A DNA stretch of 64,000 nucleotides, taken from the NCBI GenBank assembly GCA_023443625.1, contig JAEZTQ010000064.1:1-64000 (forward strand). Reading direction: 5' to 3'. How positions within the stretch are numbered: the stretch's first letter is position 1; the number at the start of each line of letters is the position of its first letter. The notes beneath the pieces were generated by a model. That model was not told the origin of the DNA. It made no database searches and saw only the letters and a program-made list of their open reading frames with translations. Made by a program: the position numbers and the translations under genes. Source of the stretch: Bacillota bacterium (GTDB lineage: Bacteria > Bacillota_A > Clostridia > Lachnospirales > Lachnospiraceae). Below, piece by piece: positions 18,498 through 27,515 of the stretch.

Positions 18498-18573
18498 AAT
18501 ATTTGTAACAGTAAGTTATATAAATATAAAAGGTTCAGGTGTCTGTTATTTACACCTGAACCATGGATATACT

Positions 18574-20529
18574 CTATTGTTCCTTGTCGTAGATGACTTC
18601 AAGACCGGGCTGATATCCCTTGCCCATCTTGTGTCTGGCCTTACGATTAGCCACTGTATCAAATACAATTGAAAAATCATAGTCTTCTGGATACATTTCC
18701 TTTGCAGCCACCTTAAGCTGCAAGCGTTTATGATTGATTAACACTTTTTCTTTCTGTATCTGAACACCAACTTCCCCCATAGGATCTGCTTTTTTATATA
18801 CGATACCAATCTTTTTCTGAGGATAAATCATAACACAATCACCAAGATGAAACCTTTGACTTCTAGTATTCACAGGTTTAAGAGGAGAGGACTTTTCTAT
18901 TTGAGGTATTATAGTGGAGGGAGCTTCTTCACTGTCATCATGGGCATTAACAATAAAGTCATTATCAGGAATAGCTTTATTGTTGCTATTTGAGCGGAAA
19001 TAAGCTTCTTCATAAGCTCGCTTTAGCATGTGATTAGGAAGACCCAGCCGTTTTGCAATATATAGGGCGCAGCTTTCACCGGCTTCACCAAGTTCTAGAT
19101 TATATAAGGGTTTTAGACTCTCCCTGTCAAAGGCCATTCGGGCATTTAATAAACCCGGTGTATTGTTGGCATAATCCTTAACCTCAGGATAATGGGTGGT
19201 TGCAACAAAGAGGCAGCCCTTCTTGTTCATCTCCTCCAAAATAGATATAGCTATTCCCATACCCTCTGCCGGATCTGTACCGGAGCCCAATTCGTCAAGT
19301 AGTATTAAGCTATTCTGGTCAGCCTGGCTTAAAATGTTGATAATATTAGTGATGTGTGAGGAAAATGTGGATAGGTTTTCTGTTATGCTTTGCCCATCTC
19401 CAATATCACATAAGACTGCATTATTCATGCAAAGGTCAGCCTTTTCGCAGGGTACGTGCAGCCCGCTTTGTGCCATAAGCAATAATAACCCTACTGTTTT
19501 TAAGGCAACTGTTTTTCCCCCGGTATTTGGCCCTGTTATAACAATACCTTTTATTTCATTTCCATTTATTTTATTTCCTAAAGCAAAGTTTAAGGGAACA
19601 CACTCGGAGGGCTTAATAAGTGGGTGCTTTCCATTAACAATATGGATTTTACGCTGGGTATTCATTTTTGCAGGAATTGCTTTCATATCCACGCTCAGTT
19701 TTGCTTTCGCAAAGATAAAATCCAGTGTTTCCATAGCCTCCATATTTAATCGAATATCGAAAGAATGCTCATGGACCAGTGCCGAAAGCACATATAAAAT
19801 TCTTCTTTCTTCATTGCTTTCAGCAATCTGAAGCTCTGACAATTCCGCCTTTAGTTTTGATACTGCCGTTGGTTCAATAAAATAGGTGGAACCACTAGTG
19901 GAGATATCTAGTACCGAACCGCTAACCATATTTTTATATTCCTTCTTAACAGGAAGAACAAAATGACCGTTGCGTGTTGAAACATAAGATTCCATAAACC
20001 ATTCTTTTTTACTGCGAAGCTGACTTTCTAACTTAGCCTTCATCTCCTGGTTCACTAAGGTGATTTTGCGTCTGATATCCTTGAGTTCCTTAGAAGCGTT
20101 ATCATCAACTGCATTATTGCGAATGGTGTTTTCTAATTCTCCTAAGAGATGAGATAATTCATTAATAGAGCCACCGTATCCAGCGATATCTACAGATAAG
20201 GATTCAGCTCGTTTTAAAAAGCTCTTTATCCGTTTGCAAGCGTTAATAAATAAGCCAATCTGAACGAATTGTTCAGGAATAAGCATAGCTCCCTTATTAG
20301 CCAGCTCCAGCAGCATATTGATATCTTTCATGGCAGCCAGAGGAGGTGTTCCCATATGGTCGAGAATCTTTCTGGCTTCTGTAGTGTCTTTTAATTTGGC
20401 TAAAGCTTCTCGCTCACTAAGATATGGCTTAAGTTTTAGAAGCTTTTGTTTGGCATTATCTGATACGGCATATCCGCATAGCATTTCTATTATCATATTA
20501 TAATCTAGTAGTTTCATTGATTTTTCCAT
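18574..20529 (-). CDS. MutS2-family ATPase lacking the Smr domain
   Basis: The protein has 651 residues. The N-terminal core and clamp helices lead to a MutS-type ATPase with Walker A GPNTGGKTVALKT, the signature STFSSH, Walker B LILLDELGSGTDP and ATTHYPE. MutS2 proteins usually run to about 780 residues and end in a KOW-like stretch and an Smr nuclease domain. Here the KOW-like part is seen (FHLGDCVMIYPQKKIGIVYKK), then the protein stops without Smr. Known MutS2 roles are anti-recombination and collided-ribosome rescue; loss of Smr suggests a non-nucleolytic form. AGGAAAGGT precedes the ATG. Confidence 0.88.
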   Translation of the reverse strand: MEKSMKLLDYNMIIEMLCGYAVSDNAKQKLLKLKPYLSEREALAKLKDTTEARKILDHMGTPPLAAMKDINMLLELANKGAMLIPEQFVQIGLFINACKRIKSFLKRAESLSVDIAGYGGSINELSHLLGELENTIRNNAVDDNASKELKDIRRKITLVNQEMKAKLESQLRSKKEWFMESYVSTRNGHFVLPVKKEYKNMVSGSVLDISTSGSTYFIEPTAVSKLKAELSELQIAESNEERRILYVLSALVHEHSFDIRLNMEAMETLDFIFAKAKLSVDMKAIPAKMNTQRKIHIVNGKHPLIKPSECVPLNFALGNKINGNEIKGIVITGPNTGGKTVALKTVGLLLLMAQSGLHVPCEKADLCMNNAVLCDIGDGQSITENLSTFSSHITNIINILSQADQNSLILLDELGSGTDPAEGMGIAISILEEMNKKGCLFVATTHYPEVKDYANNTPGLLNARMAFDRESLKPLYNLELGEAGESCALYIAKRLGLPNHMLKRAYEEAYFRSNSNNKAIPDNDFIVNAHDDSEEAPSTIIPQIEKSSPLKPVNTRSQRFHLGDCVMIYPQKKIGIVYKKADPMGEVGVQIQKEKVLINHKRLQLKVAAKEMYPEDYDFSIVFDTVANRKARHKMGKGYQPGLEVIYDKEQ

Positions 20530-20578
20530 TGATATTATACCTTTCCTGTACCTAAAATTGTTTGTAATAAATTAGAAA

Positions 20579-20629
20579 GCCCACAAGAAAATATCTACCG
20601 TTACATAGAAGTAGATACTCCCTGTGGGC
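20579..20629 (-). promoter_or_regulatory. Hairpin in the mutS2-like 5' region
   Basis: GCCCACA (20579-20585) pairs with TGTGGGC (20623-20629), and TATCTAC pairs with GTAGATA inside. On the minus strand the stem is followed by CTTTCTAATTT about 50 nt before the start codon. It could be an attenuator of the mutS2-like gene or a second terminator of the upstream RNA. Confidence 0.5.
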
Positions 20630-20680
20630 CTAGGTCTGGATTAAATAAACATAAGATTCATTTTTGCGATATAATGATAC

Positions 20681-20712
20681 AAAAAAAGCATAACAGGATA
20701 CACCTATTATGC
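20681..20712 (-). terminator. Intrinsic terminator of the minus-strand ncRNA
   Basis: Read on the minus strand, GCATAATAGG pairs with CCTGTTATGC and is followed by seven T. It defines the 3' end of the candidate RNA that starts near 20957. Confidence 0.8.
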
Positions 20713-20957
20713 CTTGTTGTTCATAACGTTTGAATTGAAGTGCAATTCAAAGGTCCGCAAAAAAGAACGTGAATATAGCCTACGTTTTTATATCAAGACA
20801 GTTTTGAGTATTTACTGTAAAGGTAAAATTGGGTACAACAAAAATAAGGTTACAACGAGTGTACCCGTACCTATTCAATTCTGTGCTAGTTAGCACAAAC
20901 CTCTTTTACAGTTAATACCGACATCAAAACCATCCTTTCGTAATCAAAATCAATTTG
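20681..20957 (-). ncRNA. Candidate structured ncRNA, about 275 nt
   Basis: A consensus promoter upstream and a clear terminator downstream bound a segment without a credible ORF. The minus-strand RNA can form a long-range helix (20801-20807 with 20924-20930), a second (20814-20822 with 20903-20912), and local hairpins (20831-20837 with 20860-20866, 20882-20888 with 20891-20897, 20729-20752). The nested multi-helix layout is that of a stand-alone structured RNA rather than a simple leader. It lies about 150 nt upstream of the mutS2-like gene. I do not recognise the family; raiA, 6S and others should be tested. Confidence 0.6.
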
Positions 20958-20963
20958 ATTTAC

Positions 20964-20992
20964 ATTGTAACATATGTATTCAAATGTGTCAA
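20964..20992 (-). promoter_or_regulatory. Consensus sigma-A promoter of the ncRNA
   Basis: On the minus strand, TTGACA (20987-20992), a 17-base spacer and TACAAT (20964-20969) make one of the closest matches to consensus in the window. It points into the 275-nt structured segment. Confidence 0.8.
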
Positions 20993-21061
20993 ATTACCAA
21001 ATATTAATTTTTTCTGCCTTTATTGTGGTACTCATTTGTTCATATCCAGGGAATGGGATCC

Positions 21062-21502
21062 TTATAAGTAACTCCCATTGGATGCTGAATATGAACTGAA
21101 AATTGCTATAATAATAACAAGATACAAAATAGTAAGCAATATAGAAACAACTATCTGGATTAATACTGTTACAAGATAGGCCTGAAAGTAGGTTTTTTTG
21201 TTTTGATTTACATTCTTGCCAAAAGCCCATATAAAGGGAAGAATAAGATTTGCAATGGGTATCATTAATAATAGTAAGGGAATAAGCCAATCTTTAAAGG
21301 TCATAGGTTCAGTATTTGGAGCATAAGGACCCGGAAAGGGGTTGTTATATGGCGGTCTGGGGGGATAATTGACATTCGGGTTATTATTGAAGTTATTATT
21401 TGTGTAGTTAAAGTCGAAATTTGGTTGGTTCAGGTTGCCGGGATTATAGCTTCCATTATTAACGCCTGAATTATTACTACCGTTATTATAATAATTATCC
21501 AA
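21062..21502 (-). CDS. Small membrane protein with Asn/Pro-rich N terminus
   Basis: The protein has 146 residues. Residues 1-65 are low complexity, rich in Asn, Tyr, Gly and Pro. Two hydrophobic segments follow (about 70-93 and 104-135). This layout recurs in unannotated Lachnospiraceae membrane proteins; no catalytic motif is present. AAGGAGG supports the ATG at 21502. It is divergent from the MarR-type gene. The function is unknown. Confidence 0.7.
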   Translation of the reverse strand: MDNYYNNGSNNSGVNNGSYNPGNLNQPNFDFNYTNNNFNNNPNVNYPPRPPYNNPFPGPYAPNTEPMTFKDWLIPLLLLMIPIANLILPFIWAFGKNVNQNKKTYFQAYLVTVLIQIVVSILLTILYLVIIIAIFSSYSASNGSYL

Positions 21503-21708
21503 AAAAAGAACCTCCTTAATTTTTGCTTTTTTATATTTTTAGTTTATAAATAATTGATTTCATTGTCAATAACGTATATAATAGTATTCTAAAATAGTAT
21601 CATTTGATTCGATATTGTAATATAGTATATAAGTCTGGTAGATAACATATCGAATTTTTAAACAGCAGGAAGACATTATGATAACATAAAAAGACAGGAG
21701 CTAATAAA

Positions 21709-22146
21709 ATGCTGGAAAAAGAATTTGAAAGACTCTATTTAAAGTTTCGTAATAATTATTGCAGAAACTTGTTTTCAAACATGAAGGATGAGAAAGATAG
21801 TCTGACTCCAACGGAAGTATATTGTGCAGAAATAATATTTCTATTGAATAGACCAACTGTGCATCAGTTTGCCAACTATGTTAATATTTCTCAGCCAAAT
21901 GCAACTTATAGAATTAGTAACTTAATTAATAAAGGCTATATAAAAAAAGTAATATCAACTACAGATAGAAGAGAGTATTATCTGGAGATAACAGAAAAGT
22001 ATTCAAAGAATTATGGCTTGAATTCCTCCTTTAATATAGATTTACTTAAGGGAATTCGTGAAAGCTTTACCATAGAAGAAGTAGAAATGCTTGAAAGGTT
22101 AATGAAGAAAATCTCCGATGAAGTTTTAATTGATGTAAACCTATAG
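21709..22146 (+). CDS. MarR-family winged-helix regulator
   Basis: This 145-residue protein has a MarR-like winged helix: PTVHQFANYVNISQPNATYRISNLINKGYIKKVISTTDRREYYLEIT covers recognition helix and wing. The N- and C-terminal helices would form the dimer interface. The AGGAG site lies a few bases before the ATG. Its target is unknown; the divergent small membrane gene is the nearest candidate. Confidence 0.85.
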   Translation: MLEKEFERLYLKFRNNYCRNLFSNMKDEKDSLTPTEVYCAEIIFLLNRPTVHQFANYVNISQPNATYRISNLINKGYIKKVISTTDRREYYLEITEKYSKNYGLNSSFNIDLLKGIRESFTIEEVEMLERLMKKISDEVLIDVNL

Positions 22147-22197
22147 TAAAGGATTACAAAGAATTTATTTAAGATTGAATATAGACTATTAAGCTAA

Positions 22198-22250
22198 GGC
22201 TATCACTAAAATTCCCCAGTATCTAAGGAATTCTGTTGATAGTCTTTTTT
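22198..22250 (+). terminator. Terminator after the MarR gene
   Basis: GGCTATCA pairs with TGATAGTC and AATTCC with GGAATT, followed by six T. A dispersed repeat copy begins at the T-run. Confidence 0.8.
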
Positions 22251-22366
22251 ATGCTATAGGAAATTGCATCCTATAGCATAAAAAATAATTGGATGCGCAC
22301 CTCGCGGTAAGGAATATATTGCTTCGCAATCCCCTCGGGCGCGAAGTGTCAGCAAGCTGACACTTT
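22251..22366. repeat. Dispersed modular repeat, complete copy
   Basis: This is the clearest copy. A 14-bp perfect first hairpin (arms across 22248-22282, TTATGCTATAGGA with TCCTATAGCATAA) is followed by the central module from TGCGCACCTCGCGG to CTCGGGCGCG with ATTGCTTCGCAAT, then the perfect GTGTCAGC/GCTGACAC hairpin at 22344-22365. The stem bases of hairpin 1 differ from the other copies but stay paired. Confidence 0.9.
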
Positions 22367-22551
22367 ATTGTAGCGACTTTCAGTATCATTAGGCAAACTC
22401 TTTTCTCTTAGATTCCAAGAAATTGAAGGTCTACCACATATTACATATATATTAATTAATTATTACGCAAATATTAAGTTAGAGCTTGACAAATTAACAA
22501 ATGCGTAATAATATATGTCACATGATATTACATAAGCAAGGAGAAAGACAA

Positions 22552-23373
22552 ATGAATAAGATATTATATCGTATGGTTGCAATAGGTTTAGCGCTTATTA
22601 TAGCTATGGGACCAGTTAATGTATATGCAGCAATAAAACGGGGATCAAAAGGGACGAATGTTAAAATGGTACAATCTACCTTGAAGGATTTGGGGTATTT
22701 TACATATTCAAGGAATACAGGATATTATGGTAAAATTACAGAAAAAGCAGTTAAGAGCTTCCAAAAAGCAAATGGTTTAAAGGTGGATGGAATTGTTGGC
22801 AAGAATACAATAAGCCGTCTTAACAAAGTTACAGCTAAAAAATCATCTACTTCCATCTCCACCTCATCAATCAAGAAAACATCATCCGATGTAAGTGGAG
22901 ATTTGGACTGGTATAAAGAGGTAATAAGTATTTGGAAGAGAGGAACAAATGCAGTAATAACAGATGTTAATACAGGCAAATCCTTTCGTGTAAAAAGAAC
23001 CTATGGTTCAAATCATGCGGATGTAGAAACTCTAAGTAGAAAAGATACTCAAATAGTAAAAGAGATTTGGGGAGGTTTTAGTTGGGAACGTAGAGCTGTT
23101 GTAGTTGAAATTGGCGAATACACTCTAGCTGGATCAATGACAGCTATGCCCCATGCGGGTAGAGATAATAAGAAAGAAGGAGTTTACATCAATGGTCGTA
23201 GTGCAGGATATGGCAGAGGCTATAATTTTGATGCAGTAAAAGGTAATGGCATGGATGGTCATATGGATATTCACTTTAAAAATAGTAGAACTCATTCCAC
23301 CAATGTTGTGCGCAAGGAACATCAGAATATGGTACAGAAAGCAAGAAACTATATAGAAAATAATTTGGTTTAG
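22552..23373 (+). CDS. Secreted peptidoglycan-binding protein with unassigned C-terminal domain
   Basis: The 273-residue protein starts at ATG 22552 behind AAGGAGAAAG. It has a signal peptide ending near VYA (residue 25), a PG_binding_1 domain (about 27-86; VKMVQSTLKDLGYF..ITEKAVKSFQKANGLKVDGIVGKNT) and a Ser/Thr-rich linker. The C-terminal domain of about 160 residues has conserved-looking HADVE, WERRAVVVEI and DGHMDIHFKNSRTH. The His/Asp pattern suggests a metal-dependent cell-wall hydrolase, but I cannot assign a family. It is extracellular and cell-wall associated. Confidence 0.78.
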   Translation: MNKILYRMVAIGLALIIAMGPVNVYAAIKRGSKGTNVKMVQSTLKDLGYFTYSRNTGYYGKITEKAVKSFQKANGLKVDGIVGKNTISRLNKVTAKKSSTSISTSSIKKTSSDVSGDLDWYKEVISIWKRGTNAVITDVNTGKSFRVKRTYGSNHADVETLSRKDTQIVKEIWGGFSWERRAVVVEIGEYTLAGSMTAMPHAGRDNKKEGVYINGRSAGYGRGYNFDAVKGNGMDGHMDIHFKNSRTHSTNVVRKEHQNMVQKARNYIENNLV

Positions 23374-23420
23374 TAGGTTATTTATAAATTGTTAATAGCA
23401 ACAAAATCAAATAGGTAAAA

Positions 23421-23476
23421 AACCCATACAGTATGAGTGTCCTTTATCCAGATGCTCATATAGTATGGGATTTTTA
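23421..23476 (+). terminator. Terminator after the peptidoglycan-binding gene
   Basis: CCCATAC and GTATGGG pair with further TATGAG/CTCATA pairing inside, followed by ATTTTTATT. Confidence 0.8.
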
Positions 23477-23605
23477 TTGGGTTTATTTCTTGTCTCAACT
23501 GTGAAGCCTGGTGGCGCCCCCAGCTCTGTCAGTCGTTATGCAACAGCTGGTTGGTCATTTGCAAAGGCATCAAAGCATTTATGGTAAAAATCATTGTTAT
23601 AGACA

Positions 23606-25666
23606 TTATTCCTTACAGACCAAATTATTCGTGGGAGCAGCGCAGTTATGGTTTTCACACACATAATAAGTTGTTTTATTATTAATAATACGGTAATCTT
23701 GGATAAAATCTGCAACCTCTAAAACCTTTTCAAAATTCTTTTCGGATTTTAAGAGAACTACAGTATTTGGTTCAAAATGCTCTGCAAGGTAATCGGATAG
23801 CTCCTTGTAATCCTCATTTTCACTAACTACACATACGATTTCTTTGGTGGGATATAGTGCCTGCTGGAATGCAATGAGAGCAAAGCTGTGTCCAGCGGGG
23901 TAATCCTTGACCTGTCCGGCAAGAAAACGAAGCTGTTTATCGGCAAATTCTATAAATTTGTGATTTGCAGTGAGATTGGCAAGGCGTTGCAGTACATATC
24001 CGGCTACAGAATTACCCGAGGGAATAGCACCGTCATATACTTCCTTCGGACGGTAGATTAATGCTTCTGAATCATTGGCATTTAAGAAGAAACCGCCATA
24101 TTTATAATCCCAGAAAAGCTCAATCATTTTATCTGCTAGGAAGGAGGCTCTCTTAATATAATCAATATCAAAGGTAGCATCATAAAGAGTAAGCAAAGCC
24201 ATTGCATAGAAAGCATAATCATCAATCAGTCCGAAATGTGCTGGCTTTCCATCACGATAACTTACGTACAACAGCCCGTTGGGATCAGTCAATCTTGTAT
24301 CAATAAAATCAACTGCACCTTTTGCTACATCAACATAATCTTCCCTTTGCAAAACTTTGGCAGCGGATGCATAGGCATGAATCATCAGAGCATTCCAGGA
24401 GGTTAAGGCTTTATCATCCTTATGAAGCCTTGCTCTGTCTAAGCGATAAGAATAAATCTTGTTACAGAGTCTGACGATACGCTCGTTATCTGATTTTAGC
24501 TCATTGGATCTTATTAAGTTCGGTATTGACATACCACCTTCAAAATTCCCCTCCTTGGTGATGTTAAAATACTCACAGAAGAAGGAGCCATCCTCATTTT
24601 CAAGAATCTTATTAATCTCTTCTGGGGTAAAGGTATAGTATTTACCTTCGACACCTTCGCTGTCGGCATCCTGGGCGCAGTAAAAACCACCCTCGGAATC
24701 AGTCATTTCTCTTCGTATATATTCAAATATCTGCTCGGCAACCATCTTGTATAGAGGATTCTTTGTATATTGGTAAGTCTCGGTAAAAGTAGTTGCAAGT
24801 AATGCATTATCATAAAGCATTTTCTCAAAATGAGGTACAAGCCATTTGGCATCTGTGGAATACCTGGAGAAGCCATAGCCAATATGATCGTAGATACCGC
24901 CCCGGTACATATGCTTTAAGGTATTCTCTACCATGAACAAGGAAGTTTCATCTGCTTCCAGCATAGCATGGCGAAGGAGGAACATGAGATTATGGGGAGT
25001 CGGAAATTTTGGTTCATTACCAAAGCCGCCGTAATCATGGTCAAAATTTTGATTGAATTGGGTTACTGCAAGATTAACCAGCTCCTTGGTCACATCGGCA
25101 CTGTCGGAGGAAGCCTCAAATTCCCGTTTCATAATATCGGCAATTCTATTACCTGTACTAAGCATATCCTCCGGGTTATTCAGCCACTGCTCACTGACCT
25201 GCGTCAGCAGATCCATTAAGCCAAGTATAGCAGGGCGGGAGTTTTTAGGAAGATAGGTAGCAATATAGAAGGGTTTTTGTGCAGGAGTCATAAGAACAGT
25301 AAGGGGCCAACCACCATGTCCTGTTGTCACCTGACATATGGTCATATATACTGTATCAATATCCGGACGTTCTTCTTTATCAACTTTTATACATATATAG
25401 TCCTTATTAAGTAGCTCTGCTACCTCCTGATCCTCAAAGCATTCATGGGCCATAACATGGCACCAATGACAAGTAGAATAGCCGATACTTAGGAAAACTG
25501 GCTTATTTTCTCTTTTGGCAAGTTCAAAAGCTTCGTCTCCCCAAGGATACCATTTGACAGGATTATAGGCGTGTTGTAATAGATAGGGGGATTTCTCATC
25601 GATTAATTTATTTGGGATTCTGGTAGTACCTTGACCTTTATTTGTTACATGTTCGGTTGTATTCAT
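23606..25666 (-). CDS. DUF255/YyaL-type thioredoxin-domain protein
   Basis: The protein has 686 residues and belongs to the YyaL / SPATA20 family. An N-terminal thioredoxin-like domain (residues about 15-170) carries [18 protein letters not shown] and [18 protein letters not shown] with a CHWC active-site-like motif. It is followed by a large alpha/alpha-barrel domain resembling N-acylglucosamine epimerase/cellobiose epimerase folds ([29 protein letters not shown]). Its biochemical role is not firmly known. The start is taken at 25666 behind AAGGAG rather than 25699. It is a single gene. Confidence 0.9.
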   Translation of the reverse strand: MNTTEHVTNKGQGTTRIPNKLIDEKSPYLLQHAYNPVKWYPWGDEAFELAKRENKPVFLSIGYSTCHWCHVMAHECFEDQEVAELLNKDYICIKVDKEERPDIDTVYMTICQVTTGHGGWPLTVLMTPAQKPFYIATYLPKNSRPAILGLMDLLTQVSEQWLNNPEDMLSTGNRIADIMKREFEASSDSADVTKELVNLAVTQFNQNFDHDYGGFGNEPKFPTPHNLMFLLRHAMLEADETSLFMVENTLKHMYRGGIYDHIGYGFSRYSTDAKWLVPHFEKMLYDNALLATTFTETYQYTKNPLYKMVAEQIFEYIRREMTDSEGGFYCAQDADSEGVEGKYYTFTPEEINKILENEDGSFFCEYFNITKEGNFEGGMSIPNLIRSNELKSDNERIVRLCNKIYSYRLDRARLHKDDKALTSWNALMIHAYASAAKVLQREDYVDVAKGAVDFIDTRLTDPNGLLYVSYRDGKPAHFGLIDDYAFYAMALLTLYDATFDIDYIKRASFLADKMIELFWDYKYGGFFLNANDSEALIYRPKEVYDGAIPSGNSVAGYVLQRLANLTANHKFIEFADKQLRFLAGQVKDYPAGHSFALIAFQQALYPTKEIVCVVSENEDYKELSDYLAEHFEPNTVVLLKSEKNFEKVLEVADFIQDYRIINNKTTYYVCENHNCAAPTNNLVCKE

Positions 25667-25792
25667 AGACGCACTCCTTGTTGACATATTATAAATCAAA
25701 AAATTTATTTAATTATTATGCCAATATGGAGTGGAATTTATTAGATAGGTTTATTAATAAAAAGATGGTGATGAGATATTTGTTTGTCAATA

Positions 25793-26308
25793 TTAATTTT
25801 CTCGTAACGTATCGAGGAAGTCTTCTAGTCTTTTTTTGTGAGCGGGAATATATTTATCACTTTGGACAAAATCTAAAAAATCCTTTTTATTTAACCATAT
25901 AAATGATATCGTTTCTTCTTCTTGTAAAGTTATTGAATTTTTTTCACAGTCGCTTTCGCATAAGTACCCTATATATATGGTGTCATTGCTTTTACGATTA
26001 TATATTTGTAGTAATTCGTTAGCCTTTAAAATAGGATGATTTATATGGTGTCTAAGGTCTATTATCCCTACTAATCTATTGTCAGATAAACGAACAGCAA
26101 TATAAGTGTTTGATGTCACCACACCTTTAGGACAGGATTCTTCAATTTCCATATCATTAAGAATTTTAATCCATTCATTTACTGATGAACATTTTTTCAA
26201 ACTTCCACAACCTGCAAAGGAATCATTTGTGTCTAACATTTCTTGACGGAAACTCATAATATCATCTGCAAATTCAATTGTTGGTTTAATTAATTTTATT
26301 AGTCCCAT
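25793..26308 (-). pseudogene. GNAT/Nudix chimera, probably a deletion fusion
   Basis: Residues 1 to about 95 read like the N-terminal half of a GNAT acetyltransferase (LIKPTIEFADDIMSF..TYIAVRLSDNRLVGIIDLRHHINHPIL), stopping where the acetyl-CoA motif GHIGYSVRPSERRKG would follow. From about residue 100 the protein reads like the C-terminal half of a Nudix hydrolase (LLQIYNRK..TIYIGYLCE..EEETISFIWLNKKDFLDF), without a Nudix box. Both halves lack their catalytic part. The frame is open and has GTGAGG before ATG 26308, so it could still be expressed. I infer an in-frame deletion between two neighbouring genes. Confidence 0.65.
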
Positions 26309-26414
26309 AACAATCCTCACATTTCTAAATTAAGATTAATGAATCCTTTAAAAATTGAAATGTTTATATTTACCAATTATAAAGTGTTTACCGACCATTG
26401 TCCACACTAGTGTT

Positions 26415-26457
26415 TTAAAATAAAACTAAAATAGGAGCAGGCATGTAGCCTACTCCT
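26415..26457 (-). terminator. Terminator of the small minus-strand gene at 26561
   Basis: AGGAGTAGGC pairs with GCCTGCTCCT on the minus strand and is followed by a T-rich tail (ATTTTAGTTTTATTTT). Confidence 0.7.
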
Positions 26458-26560
26458 TGTTAGAGAATATTGTTTAGTGTTGTGTAAATCCACATGTATC
26501 AGCATGAGAATTTGACACTGTAATAGTTTCCACCATATGCTTTAATATTAATAAAAGCTA

Positions 26561-26773
26561 TCATTTACCTGTATGCAAATTTCGTAAGCAGTCTTCAATA
26601 TCCTGCCTCGATCTAGGCTCCTCTGTATTATTCATAACATAAGCTCTGGTATCGGAATCAAGGGATGAGAGGAGATCATCACCATCCCCATAGGTTCCAA
26701 AGATACCAGGAACGAAACCTGCCAGCGGCATGTAGCCAGGAAAGGGTTGTCCGCCTGTTTGTTGTGGGTCCAT
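26561..26773 (-). CDS. Small acidic protein of unknown function (70 aa)
   Basis: The start at 26773 is fixed by an excellent GGAGGTGAT site. The Gly/Pro-rich N terminus (MDPQQTGGQPFPGYMPLAGFVPGIFG) precedes an acidic helical part ending DIEDCLRNLHTGK. It has no signal peptide or membrane segment. The ribosome site and its own terminator make it a likely real gene. I do not recognise it. Confidence 0.6.
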   Translation of the reverse strand: MDPQQTGGQPFPGYMPLAGFVPGIFGTYGDGDDLLSSLDSDTRAYVMNNTEEPRSRQDIEDCLRNLHTGK

Positions 26774-26866
26774 AGATATCACCTCCATATATGGAGTATC
26801 TGCATCTATGAAAAAAATATGTGTTATTAAGAAAACAATAGAATTCCTGTAATGGAATTATCTTTA

Positions 26867-27259
26867 TCAATCTTTAATTTCTTCCTCAGGAGCACTATTT
26901 GTCTCTTCTAAATAGGTTGCACCAAATTCATGCATCATTTCAAGAATAGGAATAATTTTTTCACCAAATTCAGTCAAACCATATTCTACTTTGGGAGGGA
27001 CTGTTGCGTGAACGGTTCGATAAATAAGATTATCCTCCTCTAAGCTTCTTAATTGCGTTGTTAACATTTTCTGTGTAACATCCGGCAATTTTCTCTTGAT
27101 ATCACTAAATCTTAAAACCTTATTACTTAAATACCACAAAATCATAATTTTACGTTTGCCGGACAAAAGCTTCTGAACTAAAACCATAGGGCACTCGTCA
27201 TATTTTTCACACTTTTCATACATGTAACAGCTTTCATGCTTTTTACTATTTTCTATCAT
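26867..27259 (-). CDS. HxlR-family redox/electrophile-type regulator
   Basis: This 130-residue protein is an HxlR winged helix. A Cys-containing N terminus (CYMYEKCEKYDECPM) precedes KLLSGKRKIMILWYL, RFSDIKRKLPDVTQKMLTTQLRSLEEDNLI and the wing VPPKVEYGLTEFG. Relatives such as YodB and QorR sense quinones or oxidants through Cys. It is divergent from the ndh2-led quinone/flavin cluster, so it is the obvious candidate regulator of that cluster. This is inference from position. Confidence 0.88.
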   Translation of the reverse strand: MIENSKKHESCYMYEKCEKYDECPMVLVQKLLSGKRKIMILWYLSNKVLRFSDIKRKLPDVTQKMLTTQLRSLEEDNLIYRTVHATVPPKVEYGLTEFGEKIIPILEMMHEFGATYLEETNSAPEEEIKD

Positions 27260-27303
27260 CTAGTTTATCACCTCATACCCTTTAGTATCCTTTAAGAAAC
27301 TAT

Positions 27304-27319
27304 GGAACTAAAAAGTTCC
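27304..27319. promoter_or_regulatory. Palindrome, candidate HxlR operator
   Basis: GGAACTAAAAAGTTCC is a perfect inverted repeat (six-base arms, four-base centre) between hxlR and ndh2. It lies downstream of a possible minus-strand TATAAT near 27349-27354, which fits autorepression. No binding data are available. Confidence 0.45.
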
Positions 27320-27515
27320 TACTTGCATAACATTTATCATCCTGCTAATATTATATCATGTAATTAGATTTTATAAACTATAATTTAAAATTACTTCGTT
27401 AATTCGAATATGGATTTGTGCCTTGAATTGTTATAAATCTAACAATCATTAGGCATTTTTAAATTGTAACGAAGCGAGGAAATATATTAGGGACATTCCT
27501 TAAGGAGAAGAAGCT

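Noticed and set aside
19196..19831. 211-codon open frame antisense to the mutS2-like gene
   Set aside because: Its codons mirror the conserved ATPase frame and no ribosome site or domain is present.
20681..20957. Possible T-box leader of the mutS2-like gene
   Set aside because: No T-box sequence (AGGGTGGAACCGCG-like) is present, and a terminator ends the RNA well before the gene.
23505..23555. G/C-rich palindrome CTGGTGGCGCCCCCAG near the end of the DUF255 gene as a terminator
   Set aside because: No T-run follows on either strand, so I could not support a terminator or any other defined role.
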